DNA of 64,000 nt from the NCBI RefSeq assembly GCF_905147045.1, contig NC_065910.1:682001-746000 (forward strand), given 5' to 3'. Numbering within the stretch: position 1 is the stretch's first letter; every line of letters starts with the position of its first letter. The DNA is from Nymphalis io. Lineage: Eukaryota; Arthropoda; Insecta; Lepidoptera; Nymphalidae. The notes below the pieces were generated by a model, which worked only from the letters and a program-made list of their open reading frames with translations, did not search any database and was not told where the DNA came from. A program made the position numbers and the translations under genes. Shown here piece after piece: positions 43,673-56,077 of this stretch.

Positions 43673-43955
43673 ACTGGTGGTAGGGCTTTGTGCAAGCCAA
43701 CCACCCACTCATCAGATATTCTACCGCAAAACAGCAGTTCTTGATATTGTTCTGTTCCGGTTTGAAGGGTGAGTATGCCAGAGTAATTACAGGCACAAGA
43801 GACATAAAATCTTAGTTTCCAAGGTTGGTGGCGCATTGGCTATGTAAGCTATGGTTGACATTTCTTACAATGCCAATGTTTATGGGCGTTGGTGACAACT
43901 TATTATCAGATGGTCCATATGCTCGTGCGCCTTCCTCTTCTATAAAAAAAAAAAA
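43673..43955 (+). repeat. Rep-B, full-length copy with poly(A)
   Basis: ACTGGTGGTAGGGCTTTGTG to CTCGTGCGCCTTCCTCTTCT, then 12 A. Confidence 0.88.
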
Positions 43956-43959
43956 CCAA

Positions 43960-44101
43960 TGCCACGGTAGCACGCGCAAGCGATCCCGTGACGCTCCCTG
44001 AACAGACGGAGAGGGTACCGCTTCTTTTTTAGTGAGTCCTATTTACCCCTCCACTTATGGGTGGGAAACGCGTGAAAGCGTTTACCCAGAGAGAAAAAAA
44101 A
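43960..44101 (+). mobile_element. R1-type LINE 3' UTR fragment
   Basis: GCAAGCGATCCCGTGACGC, GAGGGTACCGCTTC and GGGAAACGCGTGAAAGCG, ending in A8, match 3570-3732 and 5886-6101. Confidence 0.7.
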
Positions 44102-44514
44102 CCCTCACGGCGGTCCGTGATATAGGCTATTTTTTTTTTAAATAACTCGCCCTTTCTCCTAACACGCGGTCGATTACTTAATAAAACCGGTTTATCAGGG
44201 TCGTTATGCAATAAGATTTTCAGTTTTTGGATGAATATGAAAATTCTTGATATACTCGTAAAGTTGACGAGCTAAAAATATAGTGACAAAATGACGCCGC
44301 GATAGAGGATTCAACGGCTGATATTAGTGATGGGTTCATTTTAATAAAATATCGATATACGTATAAATATGATCTTGATAATTACAGTGATAAAGTCTGT
44401 TTGTAAAGTATTTTGTATAATTTCTATTTAAGAAGTACTCCTATACTTTACATATTATTATTAATCCTATTTAGATGACGTGCTCAAAACCGGATATTAA
44501 AAAATAATAGTGCA

Positions 44515-44762
44515 GAAGATATTGCGGAGAACAAGTGTGTACGCAAACACAGATACCTATTCTCTCAAACTCATAGTCCATAAGACGGCAATTTACCGCG
44601 ATACGAGAAATATGCGCATGATCAACAGCTTTACGTGTTTTTGTAAACAATATAATAAATTTAATAATTCCTACTTTCTAATTCAAGTTTTTTATTGAAA
44701 TAGGCTTAATATAAATATCCCAATAACTTTTACTGACTCGACCTAGGATTCAAATAAACAAC
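44515..44762 (-). repeat. SINE-D, decayed
   Basis: GTACGCAAACACAGATACC, CTCATAGTCCATAAGACGGC and CAACAGCTTTACGTGTTTT, then a head remnant CTCGACCTAGGATTCAAAT. Confidence 0.5.
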
Positions 44763-44798
44763 CTTCATATCTGCTGCCAACTTTTTTTATGTATTTTT

Positions 44799-45098
44799 AC
44801 TGGTGGTAGAGCTTTGTGTAAGCTCGTCTGAGTAGGTACCACCCACTCATCAGATATTCTTCCGTAAAACAGCAGTACTTGGTATTGTTGTGTTTCGGTT
44901 TGATGGGTGAGTGACCCAGTGTAATTACAGGCACAAGGGACATAACATCTTCGTTCCCAAGGTTGGTGGCGCATTGGTGATGTAAGCGATGGTTAACATT
45001 TCTTACAATGCCAATGTCTATGGACGTTGGTGGCCACTTACCATCAGGTGGCCCATATGCTCGTCCGCCTTCCTATTCTATATAAAAAAAAAAAAAAT
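44799..45098 (+). repeat. Rep-B, full-length copy with poly(A)
   Basis: ACTGGTGGTAGAGCTTTGTG to CCGCCTTCCTATTCTATAT, then a run of A. Confidence 0.88.
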
Positions 45099-45190
45099 AG
45101 GCCAAGCGAGCAGGAAGCTCACCTGATGGAAAAGGACTACCACTGCACATGGACATCCGAGGGCTTGCAGGCGCGTTGCCGGCCTTTAAA
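45099..45190 (-). repeat. Rep-K fragment
   Basis: GAGCAGGAAGCTCACCTGAT, GCACATGGACATCCGAGGG and GGCGCGTTGCCGGCCTTT, a string I associate with LINE-type repeats in moths and butterflies. It abuts the poly(A) of rep-B. Confidence 0.5.
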
Positions 45191-45616
45191 TACTAATACG
45201 CCTTAAAATAAAAAGTAAGGTATGATTAGAGTTAACAATATTAAAAATGTAACTTTGTCGATAAACTGTGTCCCGTCACTAGTTTCCTATCGCTGCGCTG
45301 GGTGGCGCAGTGCGGTACGAAAGTTAACCGTTCCGATAAATCTCATCTCGAATGTTTCCTAAACGGATGACGCGATAGGCGCAAATATATAAACATTACC
45401 GCTACTCTTATATGCTAAGATATCGATATTTCAAAATTGTCATATAAATAATAATAATATTTATTTCACATTTCACATAAGGGCTTATACTTAGTATTTG
45501 CTTAGTCTAGACAAGAATTAACTGCATAAGTTTAATTAAAGTTAATAGACATGTTACAGTCTAGTGATTCTACCTAGATTATGAGAAAAACCTGTGTTAA
45601 TAAAGGCCAGCTATCC
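45191..45616. other. Spacer, nothing identified
   Basis: A slightly GC-richer stretch near 45290-45380 gives no recognisable protein. Confidence 0.35.
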
Positions 45617-45760
45617 TTTTTTTTTTTGATCGTTGAAAAAACGCGTTTCCCCCACGTGAAGTGGGGGGAGGTACTCATCATCGGACTAGAACACCGGAAT
45701 ACTCACTAAAAAACAAGCGGTACCCTCTCCGTCGTCAAGGCTCAGGGATAGCCATTCTTG
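45617..45760 (-). mobile_element. R1-type LINE 3' UTR fragment, inverted
   Basis: Starts with a T-run, then AACGCGTTTCCCCCACGTG, GGAATACTCACTAAAAAACA and AGCGGTACCCTCTCCGTC. Confidence 0.7.
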
Positions 45761-46309
45761 TGCGAATGATGAGTTAAAGCGACACATATGTCGTTATTGA
45801 AAAATTAAAATATATCTTAGAGCTTAAAAATATTTATAAGATTAAATGTGTAAATATTTATTCATATCGATTATAAAACTAGTATATTTAGATGAGGGTA
45901 CGATGCTTTGTCGGTAAAAGAGCGGTATCTTTGAAAAAACCTTTCGGTATATGAGATGACATCAGCAGCTTTAGTAAAATATAACAATAACTAAATTATT
46001 TCTGTATTCCAAATTTAAAACTTTTTTTTTGTATTGTATTTATTTTACTCCACGTTGTAACATATATTTTTTTTTATTCTGTTTAGTTATTATATAATGT
46101 TCTTCATGCGGTCTCCTATAATTGACGGAACACATGTATTTTAAAAACATTACTGCAATATTTTATGCACTCGTAAGTCTATCCTTTGTTTAAGATCCTT
46201 TGTAAATAAATAATTTAATTAATTAACATACACATCAATAATCTAATATGTGTATAAACTTTGTTTATGTATATTATCCATATAACATTATATGCCTTTC
46301 AGGAGTTAT

Positions 46310-46500
46310 GATCCTCCTCACCGATTTCGCCCACGGCCACTATTCCCAAAAGAGGCTAAGGCTCTCTAGCATTGCGCGGGAATATAAATTCTCCCGCGCA
46401 ATGTTACTATAAAGTGACAATGTGTAATGTGTAATAGACAATCCGATGTGAAGGCTCTCCGACACGTTTTAAGAGAGCTTACGCACAGGACCAACGCGAA
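46310..46500 (-). repeat. SINE-D, decayed, with an internal hairpin
   Basis: CGATTTCGCCCACGGCCAC, AGACAATCCGATGTGAAGGC and ACGCACAGGACCAACGCG. It contains the inverted repeat at 46370-46403. Confidence 0.5.
46370..46403. repeat. 12-bp perfect inverted repeat, GC-rich
   Basis: CATTGCGCGGGA and its reverse complement, separated by 10 bp. Confidence 0.9.
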
Positions 46501-46607
46501 AAACTGTCACAATTAATCCCTACTATTGTTATTGGTCCATCCAGTTATTCGAATCTTGGTATTTACAGCCTTAAATGCTAGCTGGAACCAGTCTATAAGG
46601 CCTTATA

Positions 46608-46841
46608 TTTTTTTTATAATATCAGTCGGCAATTAGGCCACCTTTTGGTAAGTTACCAACGCTCATAAATATTGTCGCCAATGCGCCACCAACCTTGGGA
46701 ATTAATATGTCATGTCCTAAGTGCCTGAAGTACTCACCCTTCTAATCGGAACACAACAATAAGCAGTAATGCTATTTGGCGGTAGATTTGATGAGTGGGT
46801 TGTGCTTACCCAGACGGGCTTGCACAAAGCCCTACCAAGTA
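46608..46841 (-). repeat. Rep-B, diverged with deletions
   Basis: ATATCAGTCGGCAATTAGGC, AATGCGCCACCAACCTTGGG and GGGCTTGCACAAAGCCCTAC. Confidence 0.75.
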
Positions 46842-47599
46842 GTATAAAATAAATTCCATTGATATAGAAGAGAAAATTTACAAACTCTCAATGTTGTTAG
46901 GAAACTATACCCATTTCCACCACCATAAACATTTCCGAGATAAGAATTTTATTATAATACCAACATAAAACATTTGTCGTTTTCTCCGAGTCGAAATATA
47001 TTTTTTATTTTACGATGTTAAAAGTTACGTATCTCCGTGAGTTAGAAGCGAAGCGTGTGGAAATCAAGAATTTTTTTTTAGATTTCCTAGGGAGTTATTT
47101 TGTTTCTCTTTGTGTGGCCGCTACAAACTAACCGCGAGATTTTTGAAAAGAAAATATTTTTCTGTATATTTTAAATAGGAAAAACATTTTGCAAAAAGAT
47201 TTATTACGTCTAGATTAATATTATAAAATTAAAAACGTATCTTCTGACGTTATTCCGTCCACACTAATATAACATGAATTAAAAAGCGAATTTGCGTCAC
47301 TCTAATTTTTTTAAGATAAAAAGCTAAATCTGTTTTAATAAAAATATTATTTAAATTTTTTAACTGATCTGAATCGAATTCGTATTTTTCTTCCATTTTT
47401 AAAATCATTACCCATTTAATAATTATTATTCTACCGCAAAACAGTAATACCTATTTTGTATTTAATCTATCAGTGATTCAACATCGTTGATCCCATAATT
47501 GGCTGCTCATTAGCGGTTTTAGGTTTGCATAATAGTACACCAGGGCTTATTGCTCGTCTGTTTAACTTACATACAAAGCTTATAAAAATATATTGATAT
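46842..47599. other. AT-rich spacer with a tiny rep-B trace at 47430
   Basis: ATTCTACCGCAAAACAGTAA at 47428 is the only recognised piece. Confidence 0.4.
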
Positions 47600-47601
47600 A
47601 A

Positions 47602-47823
47602 AATATTCTACCGCTAAATAGCAATACTTAGTATTGTTGCGTTCCGGTTTAAAGGGTGAGTGAGTCAGTATAACTACAGGCACAAGGGACATAATATCTT
47701 AGTTCCCAATATTGGTGGCGCATTAGCAAAATAAAGAATGGTAATTTTTTTTTTGAATGTTTATGGGCGGTGGTGTCCACTTTCAGGCCTCTTTGCTAGT
47801 CTACCTATCTTATATAAAAAATT
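47602..47823 (+). repeat. Rep-B, 5'-truncated copy
   Basis: ATATTCTACCGCTAAATAGC to CTAGTCTACCTATCTTATAT, with an A-rich end. Confidence 0.75.
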
Positions 47824-47934
47824 TGAATAACACACAATATTCATATCCAAAAACTGTAGAAATATGATACTTTAAACATTTGTCCTGTATATATTATTTT
47901 TATCCATCTCAAACATTAAAGTGTAACATTTTTA

Positions 47935-49080
47935 TTTATTTATTTATGGTCCACAAAACAGATTATAACTAAAGACACATTTAATATATAAGTAAACATT
48001 ATAAGCAAGCTAAGTTATAACCCAACAACTATGTGAACACAGATTGTAGACGAAATATTTCACTTATAAAAATCAAATAACATCAGCACTTAAGAATACA
48101 TTGTACACTTTACAAAAAACGTTTACAATAAATGAAAAAAAAAAATTATACAGAAAAATATGAACAAGTTATGACAATGAAAAATAAAATGAAATTATGA
48201 AATGTTGAAATGAGGAACTAAATAATGAATAAGAAAATAGATTTAATCACTATTATTAGTTGTTAATTGAAAATATTGAAACCAATTGTTTTCTAAATAG
48301 ATTTAGGTTATTGTTGAAAATGTCAATACCATCATTCGCGTCTTTTTCGAGAAAAATTTTGTTATATGCGCGACACATACGACCGATAGGATTATGATAT
48401 GATATGTTGTTATTGTATGCGTCCAGGGTAAATATTCTAGGGTGTCGGTATTTAAAGTTAGTGTTTATGTTGATGGATCTTAAAAGCAAGGGTGAATCAA
48501 TAACACCGTGTATTATTTTATGCAAATATACTAAGTTATTGCAGTCACGACGCATTTCTAGTGTTTGCAATTTAAAATGACTAAGCCTGACATTGTAGCA
48601 TTCGAGTTTACGTCCGTACTGATAGCGAAAACTGAGCAATCGTAAAAACCTTTTCTGTACGGCTTCTACCTTTTCACAGTGAGTGGCATAGTTAGGTGAC
48701 CATATAACCGAGTTATATTCTAAAATACTGCGAACTATGGAACAGTAAAGATGTATAGTAGTTTTAGGCCTTTTAAAACTTTTAGTGCACCTGCTTATGA
48801 ATCCACACAATCTGTTACTCTTGTTAATTATGTACTCGTAATGATCCCTAAAAGAGAGTTTTTCGTCAAATATTACTCCCAGGTCTTTTGCGGTGGATTT
48901 GCGTGAAAGTATGTTTTCGTTTATAGTGTAATCAAAAAGTACTTTTTTCGATCTTTTCAGTGTAAAACTTATTACAAAGCACTTTTCTATATTTAGCGTC
49001 ATATGATTATTAGTGCACCATCTGGAAAGAGTATCTAAGTCCTTTTGAAGAGATATAGCATCATTGACGTTATTAATCAT
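47935..49080 (-). mobile_element. AT-rich non-LTR retrotransposon, 5'-truncated
   Basis: It consists of a 274-residue open frame (49080-48256), an AT-rich 3' UTR and terminal (ATAA)n units at about 47935-47948. The 5' edge falls just after where the YADD catalytic motif should be. It is not clearly flanked by a target duplication; AACAT occurs near both edges, which is weak. Confidence 0.75.
48256..49080 (-). pseudogene. Reverse transcriptase C-terminal region, open but lacking catalytic core
   Basis: It reads MINNVNDAISLQKDLDTLSR, WCTNNHMTLNIEKCFVISF, STAKDLGVIFDEKLSFRDHY, INKSNRLCGFISRCTKSFK, LYCSIVRSILEYNSVIWSPN and VEAVQKRFLRLLSF. These are the landmarks of the thumb and C-terminal region of CR1/jockey-type polymerases (LN-x-x-KC, DLGV-x-FD, LEY-x-x-x-W-P). 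There is no stop in 274 codons, yet the polymerase palm with its aspartates and the endonuclease are missing. It is therefore a truncated, inactive copy, though a fairly recent one. The Met used as start is internal to the original protein. Confidence 0.82.
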
Positions 49081-51036
49081 TTAACATATATACATTTATA
49101 CGTTATATACATTTTAACTACAATTGCTATTACTTTGATGGTGATTAAACTTGATACTTACTATATTAAAAAAAGAAACATAAAAATATAAAAAGTGTGA
49201 GAAAAAAATTAATTTAAGCGTTAATTGTTGGCTATTGTATAATATGGTGCTCATTTTAGAATCTACAATCAACATTCCAATCTGGTTCTAATTTTATATT
49301 TAGATTAAACATATAACACGGCAGCTTAAAAGTGCTTATAAGTGCTTGAATAAAGATTACTTTGATTTAGATTTAGATTTGACTCGATAATTCTGTCACA
49401 AACACCAAAAAATTGGTTTTCGTTGAAAGTTATTTAAAATTCAGTTGTGAAATTCAACCCACTCACACAAACTGGAGAATTTAAAAGCTAGTAATTATTA
49501 ATTGTTAATTACGATTCAATCGTTTCATTTTAAAAACAATATATATATATATATATTGTAACCCTAAAAATTTTAATTTTTCAATATTTTAATTTTTACT
49601 AAAATATTGTATTTATTTTAACTAATCTAACCGGTTTATATATGTTAGAAGTTATACATCAAATGAAACCAATAACGCCATCTAGTAACCATATTGTGTA
49701 CTAAGTTTGTAAGCTCTCATTTTAACAACATATGTTTACAATCTGTGTAAAATAAATAAATTAGTTCTTTGGTAGTCACTGTTGGACGTAACGTGTTTTA
49801 TTTTCTTACTAATAAAAATAAATTACAGTTATCGAATCGGCATTCATTGCTTCAACGTTTATTATCTGTGCGGTTTGAGAGATGGCAGCACTACGATGTT
49901 CGGGTCCTTTTGATCGTTGAGCAGGCGCCGGTCGCTTACCGACGCCTCTCAGTTTTAAACTATTAAATATACTCCTTTTGGTAAGTATATTCGTTAAATA
50001 TAGTGGATCTTTGGCATTGAATATATTGTTTGTACATTTCGTATATTGGTTTTTATATTCGTTTCAGATTATATAGAAAATTAATCTAACGGAGTGTTAC
50101 CTACGTCATCCAATTTGTAAAACTTATTTGAGAGGTTCGGGTTACCAAACTGTAACTGTAAGTAAAACACGTTGTATTCGTTCAGTCGAGGCATATTATT
50201 TGTTATTTAAGTAGTATTTAATCGATTCTTTGTTTAATTCCCGTCTTTGTATCAAAACCATGCCACGTGCAATGTAAGTCATATATTGCCTTAGTTCTAC
50301 ATATTTAAACACTCCTGAGGCGAGTTGATTTATAAATTACACTCAATAGTCAATATATAACGTGGTTCAATATTTATTTTTATCAATTTCTTTATATTTT
50401 ATTCAAAAACTGAACATAGACTTTGTCAATATACTAGGTGACCTGGGTCGAATCCTTCGAATTGTTTAAAAGCTTTCTTTCATTAACTTTAATATAGTTC
50501 TTGCTTTGTAATATTATTTTATTGCTAATTAAGCAATAATTTTCCATGTTTTGACACTTTAAAAGTTAACTTTAATAACCTCAATTGTCTGGGTTATTAC
50601 TTGTTTTTTTTTAACTTATTTTTCTTTGTACCTGTGTCTAGGGCATTCTTAAGACCTACTTAGTGTTCATGCAAGATAGGTAATAAGTTGTTTTGTTCAC
50701 AGGGAGTGTTTTTTTTCTATAATTTTATATATACTTTGTATATTGCATTACAAAGTCATATAATATTTTTCGGTGGACTCAACCGAGGAATTGATGCTGA
50801 TTTGGAGCTGTTGGAGGCTCTGCTATTTTATGGAGGAGGCTGCTTGTCCGGTGGCCTGCTGTTGCTGCTGGTGCTTTTTGCTGCTTCGCACTGCTTTTAT
50901 TTATTTGTTCACTCATTGTGACAATGCGTTCAGTGTTTGCACTATCCTGCTTATCTATTTAAATCTATTACTTAATTTTAACCGATGCCAACTCACTTAC
51001 AGCTAACTTACTTATAATATTTTATTGTATTAATGT
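49081..51036. other. Mostly AT-rich spacer with two unassigned open frames
   Basis: The frame at 49769-49966 and the Leu-rich frame at 50688-50921 (FFGGLNRGIDADLELLEALL) are on the plus strand. The latter lies in a GC-richer patch at 50775-50900 just upstream of the RTE element. I recognise neither. A TA run lies at 49541-49556. Confidence 0.35.
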
Positions 51037-51045
51037 TAACTTAAT

Positions 51046-53263
51046 CGCCGTGGAGTGGAGACTTTATCATTTCGAATAAAAGGCACATATTTAGAAATGT
51101 TTCAGTGATCAACAGGTTTAATACCGGAAGTGATCACCGCTTGGTTTGAGGCACTCTAAATATCGACTTCAAAGCCGAAAGATCGAGAATGATGAGGTCT
51201 ACTCTCCGACCTACCATGCTCCAAGCTGCTCAAGGCTCCGAAAAGTTTCAAATGGAACTTCAAAACCAATTCACCGCGTTGTATACCGTAAGCAGCATTG
51301 ATGAGAAAACTAAGACGCTGGTCAAAATACTGCAAAACACATCCCGCAAGTGTTTTCCGCCACAGAGAAGAGACAACGCACCAAAACTCTCTGCTGAGAC
51401 ACTCGAGATCATGAGAAAACGAAGAGAACTACCATTGTTTTTGTCAGATAAGGCCTTAAATCGAATAATAAAAACGCTGACGCGACGCGATCTCCGACGC
51501 TCCAATACCCCTGCCATCAAGGCTGCGATTGAGCAAACTCGGGGATCGAAAGTGTTCGCTCGCAAGTTTGGGAGGCCGCGTTTGACAAAACTTAAAACTG
51601 AAAATGGTGGGGTCGTTACCTCTAGGCCTGAGATTGTCGAAGAAGTAGAAAAGTTTTATGGGCAGTTGTTCTCTTCAAGATCGGATAAACCCGTGGGAAT
51701 CTGTATTGATGACAAGCGCGCCCCTCTTATGCGCCATTACTCCGAGGAGCTCCCGTTCGTTGACCAAGGCGAGATTAGGGCGGCTCTAGAACAGCTTAAA
51801 AACAACAAAGCTCCGGGAGATGACGGAATCACAACAGAGTTGCTTAAGGCAGACAGAACTCCGGTCCTGAAAGAGCTAGTAAGCCTCTTTAATTCTGTCA
51901 TCCAACATGGCAAGACCCCAGAAACGTGGAGCGAGAGTGAGTTGGTACTGTTTTTCAAGAAAGGTGGTAAAACCCTCTTGAAAAACTACAGATCAATCTC
52001 CCTCCTGAGTCACGTGTATAAGCTGTTCTCAAGAGTCGTCACGAACCGTCTCGCCAGACGACTTGACGAGTTTCAGCCCCCAGAGCAAGCCGGCTTTCGA
52101 TCAGGCTACAGCACCGTGGACCACATCCATACTGTTCGGCAGATTGTGCAGAAGACCGAAGAGTACATTTCAGCCGCTGTGTATGGCATTTGTGGACTAC
52201 GAGAAAGCCTTTGACTCCATCGAAACCTGGGCAGTGCTCGACTCATTGCAGAGGTGTCATATCGACTGGAGATATATCGAGGTACTGAGATGTCTGCACA
52301 ACGCCGCTACAATGACTGTCAACATCCAGGACTGTAAGACGAAGGCGATCCAACTGCACAGAGGGGTGAGACGGGGGGATGTAATATCCCCGAAACTATT
52401 CACCAACGCGTTGGAAGACGTTTTCAAGACGCTGGATTGGACTGGGTATGGAGTCAATGTAAACGGCGAGTACATCTCACACCTTCGATTTGCCGACGAT
52501 ATCGTCATCATAGCAGAGTCGCTGGAACAACTCACCAAAATGCTGCGTAGCCTAGGTGAGTCTTCCCGGTGTGTTGGTCTCGGTATAAACTTGGACAAGA
52601 CCAAGGTCATGTTCAATAGGCATGTCGTGCCGGGACCGATATACGTCGAGGGGAAACCTCTCGAAGTTGTTAGTGAATATACCTACCTAGGACAGATAAT
52701 ACAAGTCGGTAGGAACAACTTCGAGAAGGAAGCCGATCGAAGAATTCGCTTGGGATGGGCAGCATTTGGCAACCTTCGTCAAGTCGTCTATACCGTAATG
52801 TTTGAAGACGAAAGTCTTCAACCAATGCGTCTTACCTGCCATGACATACGGTGCCTAAACGTGGATACTAACTGCGGGACTAGTCCACAAATTCAAAGTC
52901 ACTCAGCATGCTATGGAGCGAGCTATGCTCGGAGTATCTTTGAAGGATAAGATCAGAAATGAGATTATCCGGAAAAGAACCGGAGTCACCGACATAGCTT
53001 GCAAAATTAGCAGGCTGAAGTGGCAGTGGGCTGATCACGTATGTCGTAGGACCGATGGCCGTTGGAGCAGACGAGTCCTAGAGTGGAGACCGCGAATCGG
53101 CAAGCGCAGCGTAGGGCATCCTCCATCCAGATGGACCGACGACCTTAAGAAGGTGGTGGGCACCAACTGGATGCGGAAGGCGGAGGACAGGGAGCTTTGG
53201 CGCACCTTGGGAGAGGCCTATGTTCAGCAGTGGACAACGATTGGCTGTTGATTGATTGATTGA
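51046..53263 (+). mobile_element. RTE-type non-LTR retrotransposon, 5'-truncated, with 9-bp target duplication
   Basis: 2.2 kb flanked by TAACTTAAT on both sides (51037-51045 and 53264-53272). It begins inside the endonuclease domain and ends after the ORF in TTGATTGATTGAT, a simple-repeat tail typical of RTE elements. A second, much shorter copy of its 3' end lies at 59169-59634. Confidence 0.88.
51070..53251 (+). pseudogene. RTE endonuclease-reverse transcriptase, frameshifted
   Basis: The reading starts in the endonuclease C-terminus (FIISNKRHIFRNVSVINRF then TGSDHRLV, with the SDHR motif), followed by an in-frame TGA near 51149. The polymerase follows: NNKAPGDDGITTELL, SEYTYLGQI and the catalytic FADD at 52489-52500. 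The frame shifts at about 52170 (before AFVDYEKAFDSIETW) and again at about 52790. A stop interrupts MTYGA-TW near 52853. The C-terminus reads RAMLGVSLKDKIRNEIIRKR and RRTDGRWSRRVLEWRPRIG. With two shifts and at least three stops it cannot make an active protein. Open lengths are 51189-52214, 52063-52950 and 52913-53251. Confidence 0.88.
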
Positions 53264-53442
53264 TAACTTAATTGACCAGATACTGTCAACGGCCCACCCC
53301 CTGATTTTTTATGTTATAAATTTTATAATTAAAATTGTATAATATTTATGATGAGTTTTAGTAATGTAACGGTCTTGGTGGAACGAACCCCGTACACACG
53401 AGAACCCCGTGATAATATATGGCATTAACTTTCTTATATTAT

Positions 53443-53825
53443 TAGGAAGCTGGAAACTAAATAGGCCACGGTTAAGTGCTCTTCATTGTTCATATTGTCA
53501 CTGTAAGAAGTGTACAGCAATTCTACTACTATTTGATTGAAGTTTAGCAGTAGAATACAACGAGATGGTGGTACCTGCCCAGGTAGCTTTAGTGGCTCTA
53601 TCACTAGTAAAACAGTTTTTACAAAAATATTTATATGACATAAAAAGGTGTAATTTGTATTTGTAAGATCCACTAACTCATCTACTACCGACAAACAGCA
53701 ATATTTAGCATGAATACGTATAGTGTAACTACTAGTAGAAGGGAAATAACATCTTAGTTCCCAAGGTTGGTCGCTCATTGATGATGTACGGGATGGTGAA
53801 TGCCAATGTCTATTGGAACATCGGC
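53443..53825. repeat. Two decayed rep-B pieces in opposite orientation
   Basis: 53443-53600 is minus (GGAAGCTGGAAACTAAATAG; GGTGGTACCTGCCCAGGTAG). 53668-53825 is plus (CTAACTCATCTACTACCGAC; ATCTTAGTTCCCAAGGTTGG). Confidence 0.5.
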
Positions 53826-54007
53826 TTTATCTAGCACCTGGGAGCTCCCATTGTTCCCGGTGTGGGGGTATTGCCGCTACACGGATGACACTATCATCAC
53901 GTCGACAGGGAGGAATTTCCAGGAAGTGACATGACTGGCCGAAGTCAGAACGTCGCTCAGGTGAGGGTATTGTTCGCTTATTCAGCGCCAGTTGGTTTAA
54001 ACCAGTT

Positions 54008-54055
54008 CCAGGTTTCTTCACGATGTTTTCAATGACCACTAAACACGAGATTAAT
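54008..54055 (-). repeat. SINE-A central fragment
   Basis: CAGGTTTCTTCACGATGTTT and CTAAACACGAGATTAAT. Confidence 0.5.
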
Positions 54056-54186
54056 ATAATGTTATCAAATCTATTATATATGTTTATAGTAAGAATATGA
54101 AGAGGTCAAATAAGTTCTTTTGTAATTGAAATGTTTGCGCTTTCTAATTGGTTAGGATCTCTTGCGTACCGTAATATTATGTTTGT

Positions 54187-54400
54187 TTTTTTCTATGGCC
54201 TGTTGGTAAGTGGTCACCACCGCCCATAGACATTGGCGATGTAAGAAATATTAACCATTCCTTATCGACAATGCGTCACCAACCCTGGGATCCAAGATTT
54301 TATGCCCCTTGTGCCTGTAATTACACTGGCTCACTCACCCTTCAAACCGGAACGCAACAATACTAAGTATTGCTGTTTAGCGGCAGAATATCTGACGATT
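54187..54400 (-). repeat. Rep-B, partial copy
   Basis: TTGGTAAGTGGTCACCACCG, AATTACACTGGCTCACTCAC and CGGCAGAATATCTGACGA. Confidence 0.8.
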
Positions 54401-56077
54401 AATATGCATTGAATTCTTACTTGTCTAAATATTGAGTTAGGTTATAATAATATCGATTGTATGTTAAACAAATATTAGAATTTAATGTAGTGTCGTGTCG
54501 CAATGCGGCTCCACGGTCTGCCAAGTTATATTAATTGACGGGCCTTTTATAACTATGTAGGAAAATTCGTTCGCTTCAACAAAAATGTTGGGAGCTTGAG
54601 TTATGTTACAATCGCCATCAAGATTTGAGTGTCTCGAGAGAGAACATTTGCGTTTCTCTCAGCGTTTCTTTTTTGAAATTTAATAAATAAATCGTTTTAA
54701 TAAAAAAGTTCGTGTTTTTAAAATTATAAAATTTAATTTTTAATTTTAACCGAGTTAAAGGGAGATGTTTATAAATTATTTATAAATGAACCAAATATGT
54801 TGTTGTCTGTACATATATACATAATGTTAGATTATGAACAAAAGACCTTTTTTGTTGAGTAGAAATTATATATGCTTTTTATATTAACAGTACCAATGAG
54901 TCAATAATTGGAAATGATGACTTTCCATCAGATAATTAATAGGTCCGGACCGCCTTCCTACTATTAAGGCAATAATTTAATACTCACAAAAATCTTTATA
55001 AATAAAAAAATGTTAATTTCAAATAAAATAAAAACCTATTATGTGGCAGTTATTTATCCGATACATGCAGATTAGCTCGCGATATTTTCCTTCACAGCCT
55101 AGAGCGAGATGTATTGAAACGAGATGTACATTTCCGTATAATGTATTACGTGTTTGTGTTTAATAAATGATTGACCTTAATTCTGGGATATACCGGAAGG
55201 GTTCTGGGATAAGATGGGTCGACCATCTGCTTCCGCTTCCATACCCTTTCGATTATATAATGATTAAATCAGATGAATAATCTTACTGGTTAACTCAGCT
55301 TTAAAGTAAATTTGCGTAAATTAGGAAATGAATACATGTTCGCCTTACTGCGTGAACTTGTTTACGCGATAAAGCGCAAATTGTATTTGAGTGTATGTAT
55401 GATTAATTTTATATTGCAGGAGAATAGCTTATTGTTAATGTTTTTCTATTTAAAGTGCGTCTATACCCATAAGTACCTTCTGCTTAATGCTTAATCAGTG
55501 TCATTACAGGAACCGATGTATATTTTTGTATCGTCTTGTTTTTATATTTTTTTGTATTTTTGTTGTTTGAGATTTATGAAGACTATCTGTCTATCTGTAT
55601 TTTTTATAAAAAAATAATAATAAAATTTGTTAAGATAAATAGACATATGTGAAGGTATTATTTTTTCCCCGTGAGTTCATTGACACCGCGAAAAAAAAAA
55701 CGACAATTCTAGCTAATAATGGTTGTGTACAAAGAACAGTGTTGCATAGTCTCCATTGTAGGCCAGGGTCGCAAGCCGGGTGTCATTTCAATTTAGGCTG
55801 CGGAACACTGGTATGCGCAAAAAATGTTTTTAGACCCCGCACAGCGTCTCATCATTGGCACGTCGGCATTTTTCGTCTGATGTTGTACACAGAAGTACAA
55901 TACAAACATACGTTTAACTACATAGTATCCTCGAAAAAATTTCAAGCTTGTTTTAATTTTTATTTAGATCTGTATAAAGTCATTGCAATCTTCATAATGC
56001 ACAACACAGCAGATTTTAATATTTGAAGAACATTATATCCAAAATAAATTTTATTGATTTCTTAAAATGTAATTCAT
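54401..56077. other. AT-rich spacer with one unassigned open frame
   Basis: The plus-strand frame 55649-56026 (125 residues) includes a GC-richer core (HCRPGSQAGCHFNLGCGTLV) but no recognised family. A SINE-A scrap lies at about 55062-55110 (ATACATGCAGATTAGCTCGC). Confidence 0.35.

Noticed and set aside
47920..49095. Target-site duplication around the AT-rich LINE
   Set aside because: Only AACAT is shared near the edges. In DNA this AT-rich that is too short to count.
49557..50140. Possible LTR starting TGTAACCC
   Set aside because: No second copy, no clear CA end, primer-binding site or polypurine tract could be found.
55649..56026. 125-residue open frame as a gene
   Set aside because: No recognised motif, no splice signals or leader, and its amino-acid run looks like translated AT-rich DNA apart from a short GC-rich core.
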